The translations under genes were made by a program, and so were the position numbers. Source: Enterobacter quasihormaechei (GTDB lineage: Bacteria > Pseudomonadota > Gammaproteobacteria > Enterobacterales > Enterobacteriaceae). From it: DNA of 64,000 bases. How positions within the stretch are numbered: position 1 is the stretch's first letter; each line of letters begins with the position of its first letter. The stretch is taken from positions 248,001 to 312,000 of the forward strand of contig NZ_SJON01000002.1 in the NCBI RefSeq assembly GCF_004331385.1. Reading direction: 5' to 3'. Below are positions 10,696 through 21,433 of the stretch, one piece after another. The notes under the pieces were generated by a model, which did no database searches, was not told the DNA's origin, and saw nothing but the letters and a program-made list of their open reading frames with translations.

Positions 10696-11898
10696 TTAAC
10701 GTAACCAGTCGGGTAGATCGTTGAGGCCCATTGCCTGACGGAGAAGCTGAGGCTTCACGCCGGGAAGGGTATCGGCAAGCTTCAGACCGATATCGCGCAG
10801 CAGTTTTTTCGCCGGGTTCGCCCCGGCAAACAGCTCGCGGAAGCCCTGCATGCCCGCCAGCATCATCGCCGCGCTGTGTTTGCGGCTGCGCTCGTAGCGA
10901 CGCAAATACAGATGCTGACCAATGTCTTTGCCTTCACGATGCAGACGACGCAGCTCTTCAACCAGCTCAGCCGCGTCCATAAAGCCGAGGTTAACCCCCT
11001 GCCCGGCCAGCGGATGAATGGTATGCGCCGCATCCCCCACCAGCGCCAGACGGTGCGCCGCGAACTGCCGCGCGTAGCGGCCCGTTAACGGAAACGCACG
11101 GCGCTCGCTTTCAAGCTCGCACAGGCCCAGACGGTTATCAAACGCCACGCACAGTGCCTGACTGAAGGCGTCCTGCGTCGCCTCCTGCATCTGCTGCGCT
11201 TTCTCCGGCTCTAAGGACCAGACGATGGAGCACAGATGCGGATCGGCAAGCGGCAGGAAGGCCAGAATGCCGTCGTTGTGGAAAATCTGGCGTGCGACGC
11301 CGCCGTGCGGCTCTTCGGTGCGGATTGTGGCAACCAGGGCGTGATGACGGTAATCCCAGAAGGTCAGCGGAATATCCGCTTTGTTACGCAGCCAGGAATT
11401 CGCGCCGTCGGCACCCACCACCAGACGCGCGGTCAGCATGTCGCCGCTTTCAAGGGTGATAAACGCGTCGTTCTCGCCCCACGCCACCTGCTGAAGTTTC
11501 GCCGGCGCGATGAGGGTGACGTCGCTGCACTGCTGTGCTTTCTGCCACAGCGCGTAATGGATCACCGCGTTTTCAACGATGTGTCCAAGATGGCTGTAGC
11601 CCATGCTTTCATCGTCAAAGGCGATGTGGCCAAAGCTGTCTTTATCCCACACCTCCATTCCGTGGTAGCAGCTTGCGCGCTGCGCCACGATCTCTGACCA
11701 GACGCCGAGGTGCGTCAGTAATTTTTCGCTGGCTGCGTTGATAGCTGAGACGCGCAGCTCCGGCGGGGCATCCTGCGCCACGGGCTGCGGCGCGTTTTGC
11801 TCAAGCACGGCCACGCGCAGGCCGCTGCCCTGTAAACCACAGGCCAGCGCCAGTCCTACCATTCCGCCGCCGACAATGGCGACATCAACATTTTGCAC
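10696..11898 (-). CDS. ubiI: 2-octaprenylphenol 5-hydroxylase UbiI (VisC)
   Basis: A 400-residue flavoprotein monooxygenase that introduces the C5 hydroxyl during ubiquinone synthesis, in the Ubi complex at the membrane. FAD-binding features: N-terminal VGGGMVGLALA (8-18), a central VVGADGANSWLR motif, and C-terminal GDAAHTIHPLAGQGVNLG. It lies 12 bases after ubiH, the other ubiquinone hydroxylase, forming the pepP-ubiH-ubiI operon known in E. coli. Confidence 0.96.
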   Translation of the reverse strand: MQNVDVAIVGGGMVGLALACGLQGSGLRVAVLEQNAPQPVAQDAPPELRVSAINAASEKLLTHLGVWSEIVAQRASCYHGMEVWDKDSFGHIAFDDESMGYSHLGHIVENAVIHYALWQKAQQCSDVTLIAPAKLQQVAWGENDAFITLESGDMLTARLVVGADGANSWLRNKADIPLTFWDYRHHALVATIRTEEPHGGVARQIFHNDGILAFLPLADPHLCSIVWSLEPEKAQQMQEATQDAFSQALCVAFDNRLGLCELESERRAFPLTGRYARQFAAHRLALVGDAAHTIHPLAGQGVNLGFMDAAELVEELRRLHREGKDIGQHLYLRRYERSRKHSAAMMLAGMQGFRELFAGANPAKKLLRDIGLKLADTLPGVKPQLLRQAMGLNDLPDWLR

Positions 11899-11910
11899 GG
11901 TGATTACTCC

Positions 11911-13089
11911 TTAACGCGCGACCCAACCCAGGGTCCGCTGCGCCAGCACGTCACGTGCCGGAATGAACAGTTCCATCGCCATCAGCCCGAGGTTGCGACC
12001 CGCAACCAGCGGCGCCCAGCGATTGGCAAACAGGTGGACTAAACCGTCGGTAACGCCAATGGTCGCCGCCTTGTCCGCCTGACGTCGTTTCTGATAATGG
12101 CTCAGCACTGAGTATGCGCCACAATCCTGTTGTTCGCTCCACGTCCGGGCCAGGAGCTCGGCCAGACTCATCACGTCGCGCAGGCCAAGGTTGAAGCCTT
12201 GCCCGGCGATGGGGTGCAGCGTCTGCGCGGCGTTGCCGACCAGCGCGACGCGGTGGGAAACCGTCTGCGATGCGGTCGTCAGCGAGAGCGGATAGGCCAC
12301 GCGCTTACCGGCGTGGGTGATACGTCCAAGCCGCCAGCCGAAAGCCTTTTGCAGCTCGGAACAAAAACGTTCATCGGACCAGGAGAGCACCTCGTCGGCG
12401 CGATCCTGCGCATGGCACCACACCAGCGAGCAGCGCCCGTTCGACATCGGCAGCATGGCCAGGGGGCCGTGCTCGGTGAAACGCTCAAAGGCCCTGCCGT
12501 TATGCGCGCCTGCCGTGGAAACGTTAGCGATAACCGCCACCTGACCATAGGGTTGAGCGCGCGACTCTACGCCGCACTGCGTGGCGATCGACGAGCGTGA
12601 ACCATCCGCCGCCACCAGCAGTTGCCCCTCCAGCGTGGTGCCATTGTCCAGCGTCACGCTGACGGCCTCGTCGCTGCGGCTAAAGCTGGCGACGCGCGCC
12701 GGACAGTGCAGCGTGACGCCAGGGGCATCCTGTAACAGACGGAACAGCCGCAGCCCCACGTCATGCAGTTCAACGACCTGCCCCAGCGCCTCAATTCGGT
12801 AATCGTGGGCATCCAGCGTCACAAACCCGGCGTGGCCGCGATCGCTGACGTGAACGGTGCCGATGGCCGTCGCGCAGTCCGCTATCGCCTGCCAGATGCC
12901 AATGCGCGCAAGCTGCTGGCAGGTTCCCTGGGCCAGTGCGATGGCGCGGGCGTCGAAACCGGGATGATCGGCCGCCTGCGGCGCAACCGCCTCAACAAGA
13001 TGCACCGGAAGCTGACCTTTGGTTAACTGCGAAATGGCCAGCGCCAGGGTAGCGCCGGTCATGCCTCCGCCAACGATGATCACGCTCAT
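11911..13089 (-). CDS. ubiH: 2-octaprenyl-6-methoxyphenol hydroxylase UbiH
   Basis: A 392-residue FAD monooxygenase for the C1 hydroxylation of the ubiquinone ring. Motifs: IVGGGMTGATLA at the N-terminus, VAADGSRSS in the middle, and GNAAQTLHPIAGQGFNLG near 280, where the usual GDAAH is changed to GNAAQ, as I recall for other UbiH proteins. The start codon overlaps the pepP stop by four bases (ATGA), showing translational coupling. Confidence 0.96.
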   Translation of the reverse strand: MSVIIVGGGMTGATLALAISQLTKGQLPVHLVEAVAPQAADHPGFDARAIALAQGTCQQLARIGIWQAIADCATAIGTVHVSDRGHAGFVTLDAHDYRIEALGQVVELHDVGLRLFRLLQDAPGVTLHCPARVASFSRSDEAVSVTLDNGTTLEGQLLVAADGSRSSIATQCGVESRAQPYGQVAVIANVSTAGAHNGRAFERFTEHGPLAMLPMSNGRCSLVWCHAQDRADEVLSWSDERFCSELQKAFGWRLGRITHAGKRVAYPLSLTTASQTVSHRVALVGNAAQTLHPIAGQGFNLGLRDVMSLAELLARTWSEQQDCGAYSVLSHYQKRRQADKAATIGVTDGLVHLFANRWAPLVAGRNLGLMAMELFIPARDVLAQRTLGWVAR

Positions 13090-14405
13090 ACGCGTGCCGC
13101 CGCCATCAGCGCCTCGATATCGTCGGCGTTTTTCACCACGGTCGCGGTCAGGTTTTCGTTGCCGGTTTCGGTGATGACGATGTCGTCTTCAATACGAATG
13201 CCGATCCCGCGGTACTGGTCCGGCACGTCCGCATCCGGCGCGATGTACAGCCCCGGCTCAACGGTCAGCACCATGCCAGGCTCCAGCACGCGCGAACGAT
13301 CCGTACCGTATGCGCCTACGTCGTGTACGTCGAGCCCCAGCCAGTGGCTCAGGCCGTGCATAAAGTACGGGCGATGGGCGTTTTCAGCGATAAGCGTGTC
13401 CACTTCGCCTTTCAGGATACCAAGCTTAACCAGACCGCTGATCATGATGCGCACCACCTCGCCCGTCACGTCCTGGATAGAGGTGCCCGGACGGAACAGC
13501 GTCAGCGCGGTTTCAAGCGACTCCAGCACGATGTCATAGATTTCACGCTGCGCGGGCGTGAATTTGCCGTTCACCGGGAAGGTGCGCGTGATGTCGCCCG
13601 CGTACCCCTGATATTCACAGCCGGCGTCAATCAGCACCAGATCGCCGTCGCGCAGCTCACTTTCGTTTTCGGTGTAGTGCAGAATGCAGCCGTTTTCCCC
13701 GCCGCCAACGATGGTGTTGTAGGACGGGAAGCGCGCGCCGTGGCGGTTAAATTCATGGTGAATTTCGCCTTCCAGCTGGTACTCGAACATACCGGGACGG
13801 CACTTTTCCATGGCGCGAGTATGCGCCAGGGCGCTAATTTCGCCCGCGCGGCGCATCACGTTGAGTTCTTCTTCTGACTTGAACAGACGCATCTCGTGCA
13901 CCACCGGACGCCAGTCCGTTAGCGTGGCGGGCGCGGAAAGGTTCTGCCTGGAGCCTTTGCGCAGCTTGTCCAGCGCGGTAAACACAATCTCATCCGCATA
14001 GGCGTATTCGCCCTGTGCGTGGTAGAGCACGTCGAGACCGTTAAGCAGCTGGTAAAGCTGCTGGTTGATTTCGCTGAAGGCCAGCGCGCGGTCTACGCCC
14101 AACTTTTCCGGCGCTGCCTCTTGCCCCAGGCGGCGGCCAAACCAGATTTCCGCAGTTAAATCGCGCACGCGGTTGAAGATCACGCTGTGGTTGTGGGTGT
14201 CATCGCTTTTAATCAGCACCAGCACCGCTTCCGGCTCGTTGAAGCCGGTGAAGTACCAGAAATCGCTGCTCTGTCGATAGGGGTATTCGCTGTCGGCGCT
14301 GCGCGTCACTTCCGGCGCGGCAAAAATCAGGGCGGCGCTACCCGGCTGCATTTTTGCCAGCAGCGCCTGACGACGGCGAGAATACTCTTGATTCGAGATA
14401 ACCAT
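13086..14405 (-). CDS. pepP: Xaa-Pro aminopeptidase P
   Basis: A 439-residue dinuclear-metal (Mn) aminopeptidase that removes N-terminal residues preceding proline. Metal-ligand motifs are present: DAGCEYQGYAGDITRTFP (two Asp), HGLSHWLGLDVHD (His), TVEPGLY (Glu) and GIRIEDDI (Glu). The start at 14405 (MVISNQEYSRRRQAL) fits the E. coli length and follows GGAGGGTGTC; extension to 14618 only adds residues overlapping ygfB. First ubi-operon partner, 25 bases after ygfB. Confidence 0.95.
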   Translation of the reverse strand: MVISNQEYSRRRQALLAKMQPGSAALIFAAPEVTRSADSEYPYRQSSDFWYFTGFNEPEAVLVLIKSDDTHNHSVIFNRVRDLTAEIWFGRRLGQEAAPEKLGVDRALAFSEINQQLYQLLNGLDVLYHAQGEYAYADEIVFTALDKLRKGSRQNLSAPATLTDWRPVVHEMRLFKSEEELNVMRRAGEISALAHTRAMEKCRPGMFEYQLEGEIHHEFNRHGARFPSYNTIVGGGENGCILHYTENESELRDGDLVLIDAGCEYQGYAGDITRTFPVNGKFTPAQREIYDIVLESLETALTLFRPGTSIQDVTGEVVRIMISGLVKLGILKGEVDTLIAENAHRPYFMHGLSHWLGLDVHDVGAYGTDRSRVLEPGMVLTVEPGLYIAPDADVPDQYRGIGIRIEDDIVITETGNENLTATVVKNADDIEALMAAARV

Positions 14406-14430
14406 GACACCCTCCTGTGCGTTATTTTTC

Positions 14431-15009
14431 TTAATGTAAGGTCGGCTTACGAACTTCCGGCGCGGTCGGCTGCGAGCGCGTGAAGTTGTCGTGGCACAGC
14501 AGAGACGCCACGCGAACGTATTCGATAATCTCTTCGAGAGACATCTCCAGCTCTTCCTGATCTTCGTCTTCGTCGTAGCCAAGCTGCGCAATGTTGCGCA
14601 GATCGTCGATCGCTTCACCCGCTTCGCCGGTCACTTTATCCAGTTTAGGCTGGGTGACGCCGAGGCCGAGCAGATAGTGATTTACCCAACCCGCGAGCGC
14701 ATCGGCGCGATCGAAGACGCTGACATCATCGCCTTCAGGCAGATAAAGCTGAAAAAGAAAGCCATCGTCTTCCAGGGAATCGCTGGTTGCCGCATGCATT
14801 TTGCGCAGCGCTTCCGCCAGCTCGTGACCAAACGCCAGCCCTTCGTTGGTGAGGTCGTGGATCAGCGGCTGCCAGGAGCTGTCGCTGTTTCCGCCGCACA
14901 GTATGCCGCTGATCAGACCGTGCATTTCGGCAGGGGTTAAACCGACTCCCTGCTGGTTCAGTAACTGGTTTAAATCCTTGTAACCAGGCATTTCGTTCTG
15001 TATAGACAT
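14431..15009 (-). CDS. ygfB: UPF0149 family protein YgfB
   Basis: A 192-residue cytoplasmic protein of the UPF0149/YecA-like family, matching E. coli YgfB throughout, with an acidic stretch ([17 protein letters not shown]) near residue 150. In Pseudomonas a YgfB relative affects beta-lactam resistance through ampDh3; its role in enterobacteria is not established. The start [10 protein letters not shown] at 15009 is chosen over the ATG two codons upstream by family length. Divergent from zapA. Confidence 0.93.
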   Translation of the reverse strand: MSIQNEMPGYKDLNQLLNQQGVGLTPAEMHGLISGILCGGNSDSSWQPLIHDLTNEGLAFGHELAEALRKMHAATSDSLEDDGFLFQLYLPEGDDVSVFDRADALAGWVNHYLLGLGVTQPKLDKVTGEAGEAIDDLRNIAQLGYDEDEDQEELEMSLEEIIEYVRVASLLCHDNFTRSQPTAPEVRKPTLH

Positions 15010-15110
15010 ACGCATTCATCATCAAAGGGAGGATATTCATGATATGCTACCACTTTGGACCCTGGTGATACCAGAAAAGGGCTTGTATCTTCACATCAGG
15101 GTAGCTATAG

Positions 15111-15506
<396 letters not shown>

Positions 15507-15547
15507 CACTTCGCAGTTGACTATGGTAGAGTAACTGTGAAGACAAA

Positions 15548-15731
15548 ATTTCTCTGAGATGTTTGCAAGCGGGCCAGTCCCCTGAGCCGATATTTCATAC
15601 CACAAGAATGTGGCGCTCCATGGTTGGTGAGCATGCTCGGTTCGTCCGAGAAGCCTTAAAACTATGACGACACATTCACCTTGAACCAAGGGTTCAAGGG
15701 TTACAGCCTGCGGCGGCATCTCGGAGATTCC
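15548..15731 (+). ncRNA. ssrS: 6S RNA
   Basis: A 184-nt RNA that mimics an open promoter and sequesters sigma-70 RNA polymerase in stationary phase. The sequence from ATTTCTCTGAGATG to GGAGATTCC matches E. coli 6S in length and nearly in sequence: the ends pair (TCTCTGAGATG with CATCTCGGAGA) and the central GCGGGCCAGTCCCCTGAGCC region is intact. It sits between zapA and fau, so the primary transcript probably continues into fau, as in E. coli. Confidence 0.97.
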
Positions 15732-15755
15732 CTCTCTCTTCTTCTACCGACTACC

Positions 15756-16352
15756 ATGACTCAATTCCCTGAAGTTTCTGCCTCACGCCAGGACATCCGT
15801 CAGCTCATTCGCCAGCGTCGTCGCGCCTTAAGCGCCGAACAACAGGCACACTTTGCCCAGCAGGCCGCCGCCCGCATGATGGCCTATCCGCCCGTAGTGA
15901 TGGCAAACACCGTCGCGCTGTTTCTCTCGTTTGACGGCGAGCTGGACACCCAGCCGCTTATCGACCAGCTCTGGCGCACCGGGAAAAAAGTGTACCTGCC
16001 GGTACTGCATCCGTTCAGCCGGGGCAATCTGCTGTTTCTGCACTACCATCCGCACAGCGAGCTGGTGGTGAATCGTCTGAAAATCACCGAACCCAAACTC
16101 GACGTGCGCGACGTGCTGCCGCTTTCTGAGCTGGACGTGCTGATTACGCCGCTGGTGGCATTTGATGAACAGGGCCAGCGATTAGGCATGGGCGGGGGAT
16201 TCTATGACAGAACGCTGCAAAACTGGCAGCGCTACGGATTGCAGCCGGTAGGGTATGCGCATGATTGCCAGGCTGTAGAAGCGTTGCCTGTAGAGAAGTG
16301 GGATATTCCGCTGCCGGCGGTAGTGACGCCCAGCAAAACGTGGCTTTGGTAG
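15756..16352 (+). CDS. fau: 5-formyltetrahydrofolate cyclo-ligase
   Basis: A 198-residue ATP-dependent enzyme (YgfA) converting 5-formyl-THF to 5,10-methenyl-THF, clearing a by-product of serine/glycine one-carbon metabolism. The family motif GMGGGFYDRTL lies near residue 147, and an arginine-rich N-terminus (RQLIRQRRRAL) is present. The ATG at 15756 gives MTQFPEVSAS, in agreement with the long form of the E. coli protein. Its linkage to 6S RNA and its nearness to gcv and serA fit a one-carbon context. Confidence 0.95.
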   Translation: MTQFPEVSASRQDIRQLIRQRRRALSAEQQAHFAQQAAARMMAYPPVVMANTVALFLSFDGELDTQPLIDQLWRTGKKVYLPVLHPFSRGNLLFLHYHPHSELVVNRLKITEPKLDVRDVLPLSELDVLITPLVAFDEQGQRLGMGGGFYDRTLQNWQRYGLQPVGYAHDCQAVEALPVEKWDIPLPAVVTPSKTWLW

Positions 16353-16358
16353 CATAAA

Positions 16359-16612
16359 GCCGGGTGGCGGCTGCGCCTTACCCGGCCTACATAAAACCTC
16401 GGAATTTGTAGGTCGGGTAAGCGTAAGCGCCACCCGACACCACAAACCGCACGACCATCGTAGGTCGGGTAAGCGTAAGCGCCACCCGACCCCACAGACC
16501 GCACAACCATCGTAGGTCGGGTAAGGCGTAGCCGCCACCCGACACCACAAACCGCACAACCGTCGTAGGTCGGGTAAGGCGTAGCCGCCACCCGACACCA
16601 CAGACCGCACCA
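16359..16612. repeat. REP-like block: one inverted copy plus four tandem 52-53 bp units
   Basis: An inverted copy (GCCGGGTGGCGGC...TTACCCGGC, 16361-16391) is followed by four direct units starting with GTAGGTCGGGTAAG at 16408, 16460, 16512 and 16565. Each unit has a hairpin (GTCGGGT and ACCCGAC) plus a linker ACCACAAACCGCAC(G/A)ACC. Units 1-2 carry AAGCGTAAGC and units 3-4 AAGGCGTAGCC, so the array seems to have grown by duplication from two variants. It fills the whole fau-serA gap. Confidence 0.9.
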
Positions 16613-17845
<1,233 letters not shown>

Positions 17846-18088
17846 TTACCCGACCCTGTTTTTTATCTGAACTGATGTTGTGCTGGATTGAAATCCCGTG
17901 CAGCCAACATATCAAAAAAAACTATTGCAGCAATATGAACGTTTGCGTCGGCACTCTGAAGAAAAGTCATACAGGGCAAAATGACAGAGGAAAATGCTGC
18001 GGATAATTGTGAACGTGGAAGGATCGGCAAATGAGGTGGAAAAACGTGACACAAGTCACCGAATTTAGCGCTTCAAAATTTTTTTAGC

Positions 18089-18106
18089 GGGGGGAGCGCT
18101 CCCCCC
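18089..18106 (-). terminator. GC hairpin after rpiA
   Basis: A perfect self-complementary 18-mer, GGGGGGAGCGCTCCCCCC, lies seven bases after the rpiA stop codon. In the rpiA transcript it is followed by GCUAAAAAAAUUUU, so the U-run is offset behind an A-run. Placement suggests a terminator or 3' stabilising hairpin. Confidence 0.6.
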
Positions 18107-18112
18107 GTCAGA

Positions 18113-18772
18113 TCATTTTACGATGGTTTTCACGCCGTCAGCCGTGCCGATCAGCGCCACGTCCGCGCCGCGGTTGGCAAACAACCCTACGGTCACGACG
18201 CCCGGAATGCCGTTAATCGCATTTTCCAGCGCAACGGCATCGAGGATTTCGAGACCGTGAACGTCGAGGATGACGTTGCCGTTATCGGTCACCACACCCT
18301 GACGGTATTCCGGACGACCACCCAGCTTCACCAGCTGACGCGCTACGGCGCTGCGCGCCATCGGGATCACTTCAACCGGCAGCGGGAAATTCCCCAGAAT
18401 ATCGACCTGCTTGGAGGCGTCCGCGATGCAGATGAACTTGTCCGCTACTGACGCGATGATCTTTTCACGGGTCAGCGCCGCGCCGCCGCCTTTGATCATC
18501 TGCATGTGGCCGTTGATTTCATCCGCGCCATCAACGTAAATGCCCAGGCGGTCCACTTCGTTGAGGTCGAAAACGGTGATGCCAAGGCTCTTCAGCTTTT
18601 CCGTGGACGCATCGGAGCTGGAAACTGCGCCCTCGATCTGCCCCTTCATCGTGCCCAGTGCATCGATAAAGTGTGCCGCCGTCGACCCCGTACCCACCCC
18701 GACAATGGTACCCGGCTGTACGTACTGGAGAGCGGCCCATCCTACTGCTTTTTTCAGTTCATCCTGCGTCAT
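18113..18772 (-). CDS. rpiA: ribose-5-phosphate isomerase A
   Basis: A 219-residue constitutive isomerase interconverting ribose 5-phosphate and ribulose 5-phosphate in the pentose phosphate pathway. Motifs: [12 protein letters not shown] (phosphate binding), DGADEING and [11 protein letters not shown] (catalytic Asp, Lys, Glu). Length equals E. coli RpiA. Its start faces argP across a 127-base divergent promoter gap. Confidence 0.97.
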   Translation of the reverse strand: MTQDELKKAVGWAALQYVQPGTIVGVGTGSTAAHFIDALGTMKGQIEGAVSSSDASTEKLKSLGITVFDLNEVDRLGIYVDGADEINGHMQMIKGGGAALTREKIIASVADKFICIADASKQVDILGNFPLPVEVIPMARSAVARQLVKLGGRPEYRQGVVTDNGNVILDVHGLEILDAVALENAINGIPGVVTVGLFANRGADVALIGTADGVKTIVK

Positions 18773-18899
18773 GATCGTTTTGCCTGTGGTATGAAAACTC
18801 AGGGCGCATTATAGAACACGTCGAATGGATTTCGTCTGCCACGAAGGGAAAATTGTGTCATAGTGCAGATTAAGCAAAATTAAGGAGTCAGCCAGAGCA

Positions 18900-19793
18900 A
18901 TGAAACGTCCGGACTACAGAACACTACAGGCACTTGATGCAGTTATTCGTGAACGCGGTTTTGAGCGCGCGGCGCAAAAGCTGTGCATCACCCAGTCCGC
19001 CGTATCACAACGTATCAAACAGCTTGAAAACATGTTCGGGCAGCCGCTGCTGGTGCGTACCGTGCCGCCGCGCCCCACGGAGCAAGGGCAAAAGCTTCTC
19101 GCCCTGCTGCGCCAGGTTGAACTGCTGGAAGATGAGTGGCTGGGCGATGAACAGACCGGCTCTACGCCGCTGCTACTGTCGCTGGCGGTGAACGCCGACA
19201 GTCTGGCAACGTGGCTGCTGCCGGCCCTTGCGCCGGTGCTGGCCGACTCCCCAATCCGCCTGAACCTTCAGGTTGAAGACGAGACCCGCACTCAGGAGCG
19301 CCTGCGCCGTGGCGAAGTGGTTGGGGCGGTCAGTATTCAGCCTCAGGCCCTGCCAAGCTGTCTTGTCGATCAGCTGGGCGCACTGGATTACCTGTTTGTC
19401 GGTTCAAAAGCTTTTGCCGAGCGCTACTTCCCGAACGGCGTGACCCGCGCCGCGCTGCTGAAAGCCCCTGCCGTCGCGTTCGACCATCTGGACGATATGC
19501 ATCAGGCCTTCCTGCAACAAAACTTCGACCTGCCGCCGGGCAGCGTGCCGTGTCATATCGTTAATTCCTCCGAAGCCTTCGTACAGCTCGCGCGTCAGGG
19601 CACCACCTGCTGCATGATCCCGCATTTGCAGATTGAGAAAGAGTTAAAAAGCGGTGAGCTGATTGATTTAACGCCGGGGCTGTATCAGCGCCGGATGCTG
19701 TACTGGCACCGTTTTGCGCCGGAAAGCCGCATGATGCGCAACGTCACGGATGCGCTGCTGGCGTTTGGGCATAAGGTGTTGAGACAGGATTAA
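18900..19793 (+). CDS. argP: LysR-family regulator ArgP (IciA)
   Basis: A 297-residue transcription factor responding to arginine and lysine; it activates argO, which lies 1 kb downstream on the other strand, and regulates other genes. The N-terminal winged helix-turn-helix ([20 protein letters not shown]) occupies residues 18-40 and the LysR substrate-binding domain follows. Arrangement rpiA-argP-yggE-argO is as in E. coli except that the scpABC (sbm) operon present there is missing. Confidence 0.96.
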   Translation: MKRPDYRTLQALDAVIRERGFERAAQKLCITQSAVSQRIKQLENMFGQPLLVRTVPPRPTEQGQKLLALLRQVELLEDEWLGDEQTGSTPLLLSLAVNADSLATWLLPALAPVLADSPIRLNLQVEDETRTQERLRRGEVVGAVSIQPQALPSCLVDQLGALDYLFVGSKAFAERYFPNGVTRAALLKAPAVAFDHLDDMHQAFLQQNFDLPPGSVPCHIVNSSEAFVQLARQGTTCCMIPHLQIEKELKSGELIDLTPGLYQRRMLYWHRFAPESRMMRNVTDALLAFGHKVLRQD

Positions 19794-19800
19794 AAAGAAA

Positions 19801-19834
19801 AGCCGGGTGGCGGCTACGCCTTACCCGGCCTACG
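19801..19834. repeat. REP-like palindrome between argP and yggE
   Basis: Arms GCCGGGT and ACCCGGC flank GGCGGCTACGCCTT, between the convergent 3' ends of argP and yggE, where it can act as a bidirectional 3' end. Confidence 0.8.
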
Positions 19835-19836
19835 GA

Positions 19837-20559
19837 TTACTGAGCTGGCTTTTCAGTTGGCTCAAGCTGGAACACCACATCAACCTGATCGTCGAACTGA
19901 ATGGTTGGCTGCTCGTAGGTTTCCTGAGCAGAAACCGGCGCGGCGTCTGCCTTCATCATCCGCACCATCGGGCTTGGCTGGTAGTTAGAGACGTGATAAC
20001 GCACGCTGTAAACCGGGCCGAGTTTGCTCTTGAAGCCGGATGCCAGCTGTTCCGCCTGATGAATGGCATCATTAATTGCCGCTTTACGCGCTTCGTCTTT
20101 ATATTTCTCCGGTTGTGCAACGCCCAGCGAGACGGAACGGATTTCGTTCAGGCCTGCTTTCAGCGCACCATCCAGCAGCGAGTTGAGCTTATCGAGCTGG
20201 CGCAACGTCACTTCAACAGTACGCACGGCGCGATAGCCTTTCAGGATGCTTTTACCGTTCTGGTAGTCGTAATCCGGTTGAGTACGCAGGTTCGCAGAGC
20301 TGATATCTTTTTTCGCGATACTGTTCTGTTCCAGGAAAGAGAGGTATTGCGCAACACGATCGTCTGCCTGTTTCTTGGCGGAAGCCGCATCTTTCGCCGC
20401 GACGTTCACTTCAATTGCCAGGGTTGCAACATCCGGAACCGCATCCACGCTTGCGGTGCCTGAAGTGACAATGTGCGGGCCGTTTGGCAGTTCATTCGCC
20501 TGCACCGACACCGAACCTAAACTTACTAATGCCGCCAGGGCCATCACCTTAAACTTCAC
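19837..20559 (-). CDS. yggE: oxidative-stress-related periplasmic protein YggE
   Basis: A 240-residue SIMPL/DUF541-family protein with a signal peptide (MKFKVMALAALVSLGSVSVQA) and the family core VTSGTASVDAVPDVATL. E. coli YggE has been linked to lower oxidative stress; no enzymatic role is known. The start is best placed at GTG 20559: GGAGG lies 7 bases upstream, and the result MKFKV matches the E. coli N-terminus, whereas the ATG at 20565 is only one base from that GGAGG. Confidence 0.88.
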   Translation of the reverse strand: MKFKVMALAALVSLGSVSVQANELPNGPHIVTSGTASVDAVPDVATLAIEVNVAAKDAASAKKQADDRVAQYLSFLEQNSIAKKDISSANLRTQPDYDYQNGKSILKGYRAVRTVEVTLRQLDKLNSLLDGALKAGLNEIRSVSLGVAQPEKYKDEARKAAINDAIHQAEQLASGFKSKLGPVYSVRYHVSNYQPSPMVRMMKADAAPVSAQETYEQPTIQFDDQVDVVFQLEPTEKPAQ

Positions 20560-20652
20560 TGTCATTCCTCCATGTTGCGAAGAGTGCCCCATCAACAGGG
20601 CTCATGCCAGCAAGCTTAGCGGCTCCTGCTCAGATGTCCATAAGACAAACGC

Positions 20653-21288
20653 TTAGTTGAACAATCCCTGTACGTGATGAATGCCCTCTTTCGCCAGCTG
20701 GAAGGCAATAAACCACATCACCAGCCCCACCAGCGTATTGATAATGCGCTGCGCTTTGGCGGTACGCAGTCGTGGCGCCAGCCACGCCGCCAGGATCGCA
20801 AGACCGAAGAACCAGAGGAAGGAGGCGCTGACCGTACCGAGCGCAAACCAGCGCTTCGGCTCAACGTCCAGCTGTCCACCCAGGCTGCCGAGTACCACGA
20901 ACGTATCAAGGTAAACGTGCGGGTTAAGCCAGGTCACGGCGAGCATGGTGACGATAATCTTCCAGCGCCCCTGCTTCATCACTTCGGCGCTCGCCAGCTC
21001 AAGATTACTGCTCATGGCCGTTCTCAGGGCACCGAATCCGTACCAGAGCAGAAACGCCACGCCGCCCCAGGTAACCAGCGCCAGCAGCCACGGCGACTGC
21101 ATCAGCAGCGCGCTGCCGCCAAAAATTCCGGCGCAAATCAGCAGCAGATCGCTCACCGCACACAGCAGAGCAATCATCAGGTGGTACTGGCGGCGAATGC
21201 CCTGGTTCATCACGAACGCATTTTGCGGGCCGAGGGGGAGGATCATGGCTGCGCCTAACGCAAGCCCCTGAAAATAATAAGATAACAT
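20653..21288 (-). CDS. argO: arginine exporter ArgO
   Basis: A 211-residue LysE-family exporter with about six membrane segments, exporting arginine (and canavanine). The signature [22 protein letters not shown] occurs in the first helix. The start at 21288 (MLSYYFQG) matches E. coli length; the frame remains open 18 codons further up but lacks support. ArgP, encoded nearby, is its expected activator, with binding expected in the 145-base gap before mscS. Confidence 0.94.
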   Translation of the reverse strand: MLSYYFQGLALGAAMILPLGPQNAFVMNQGIRRQYHLMIALLCAVSDLLLICAGIFGGSALLMQSPWLLALVTWGGVAFLLWYGFGALRTAMSSNLELASAEVMKQGRWKIIVTMLAVTWLNPHVYLDTFVVLGSLGGQLDVEPKRWFALGTVSASFLWFFGLAILAAWLAPRLRTAKAQRIINTLVGLVMWFIAFQLAKEGIHHVQGLFN

Positions 21289-21394
21289 GACGTAATTCTC
21301 ACAAAGTTGTCCTGGAGGCAGACTATACTGCGGGAATGTCATTAGAGGAAATGGATAATATTAATCGGGGATTAGTGAGGCTAATAACAAAAAA

Positions 21395-21425
21395 GCCCGG
21401 TGGCGCTCGCGCTTACCGGGCCTAC
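21395..21425. repeat. REP-like palindrome after mscS
   Basis: Arms GCCCGGT and ACCGGGC around GGCGCTCGCGCTT, nine bases past the mscS stop codon, preceded on the minus-strand exit side by a run of T (AAAAAA on the plus strand at 21389-21394), so it may also work as an mscS terminator. Confidence 0.8.
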
Positions 21426-21433
21426 TGGTAAAG

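Noticed and set aside
16359..16612. possible CRISPR array
   Set aside because: The spacing is regular, but the 'spacers' are nearly identical linkers and the repeats are REP palindromes; no cas genes are present.
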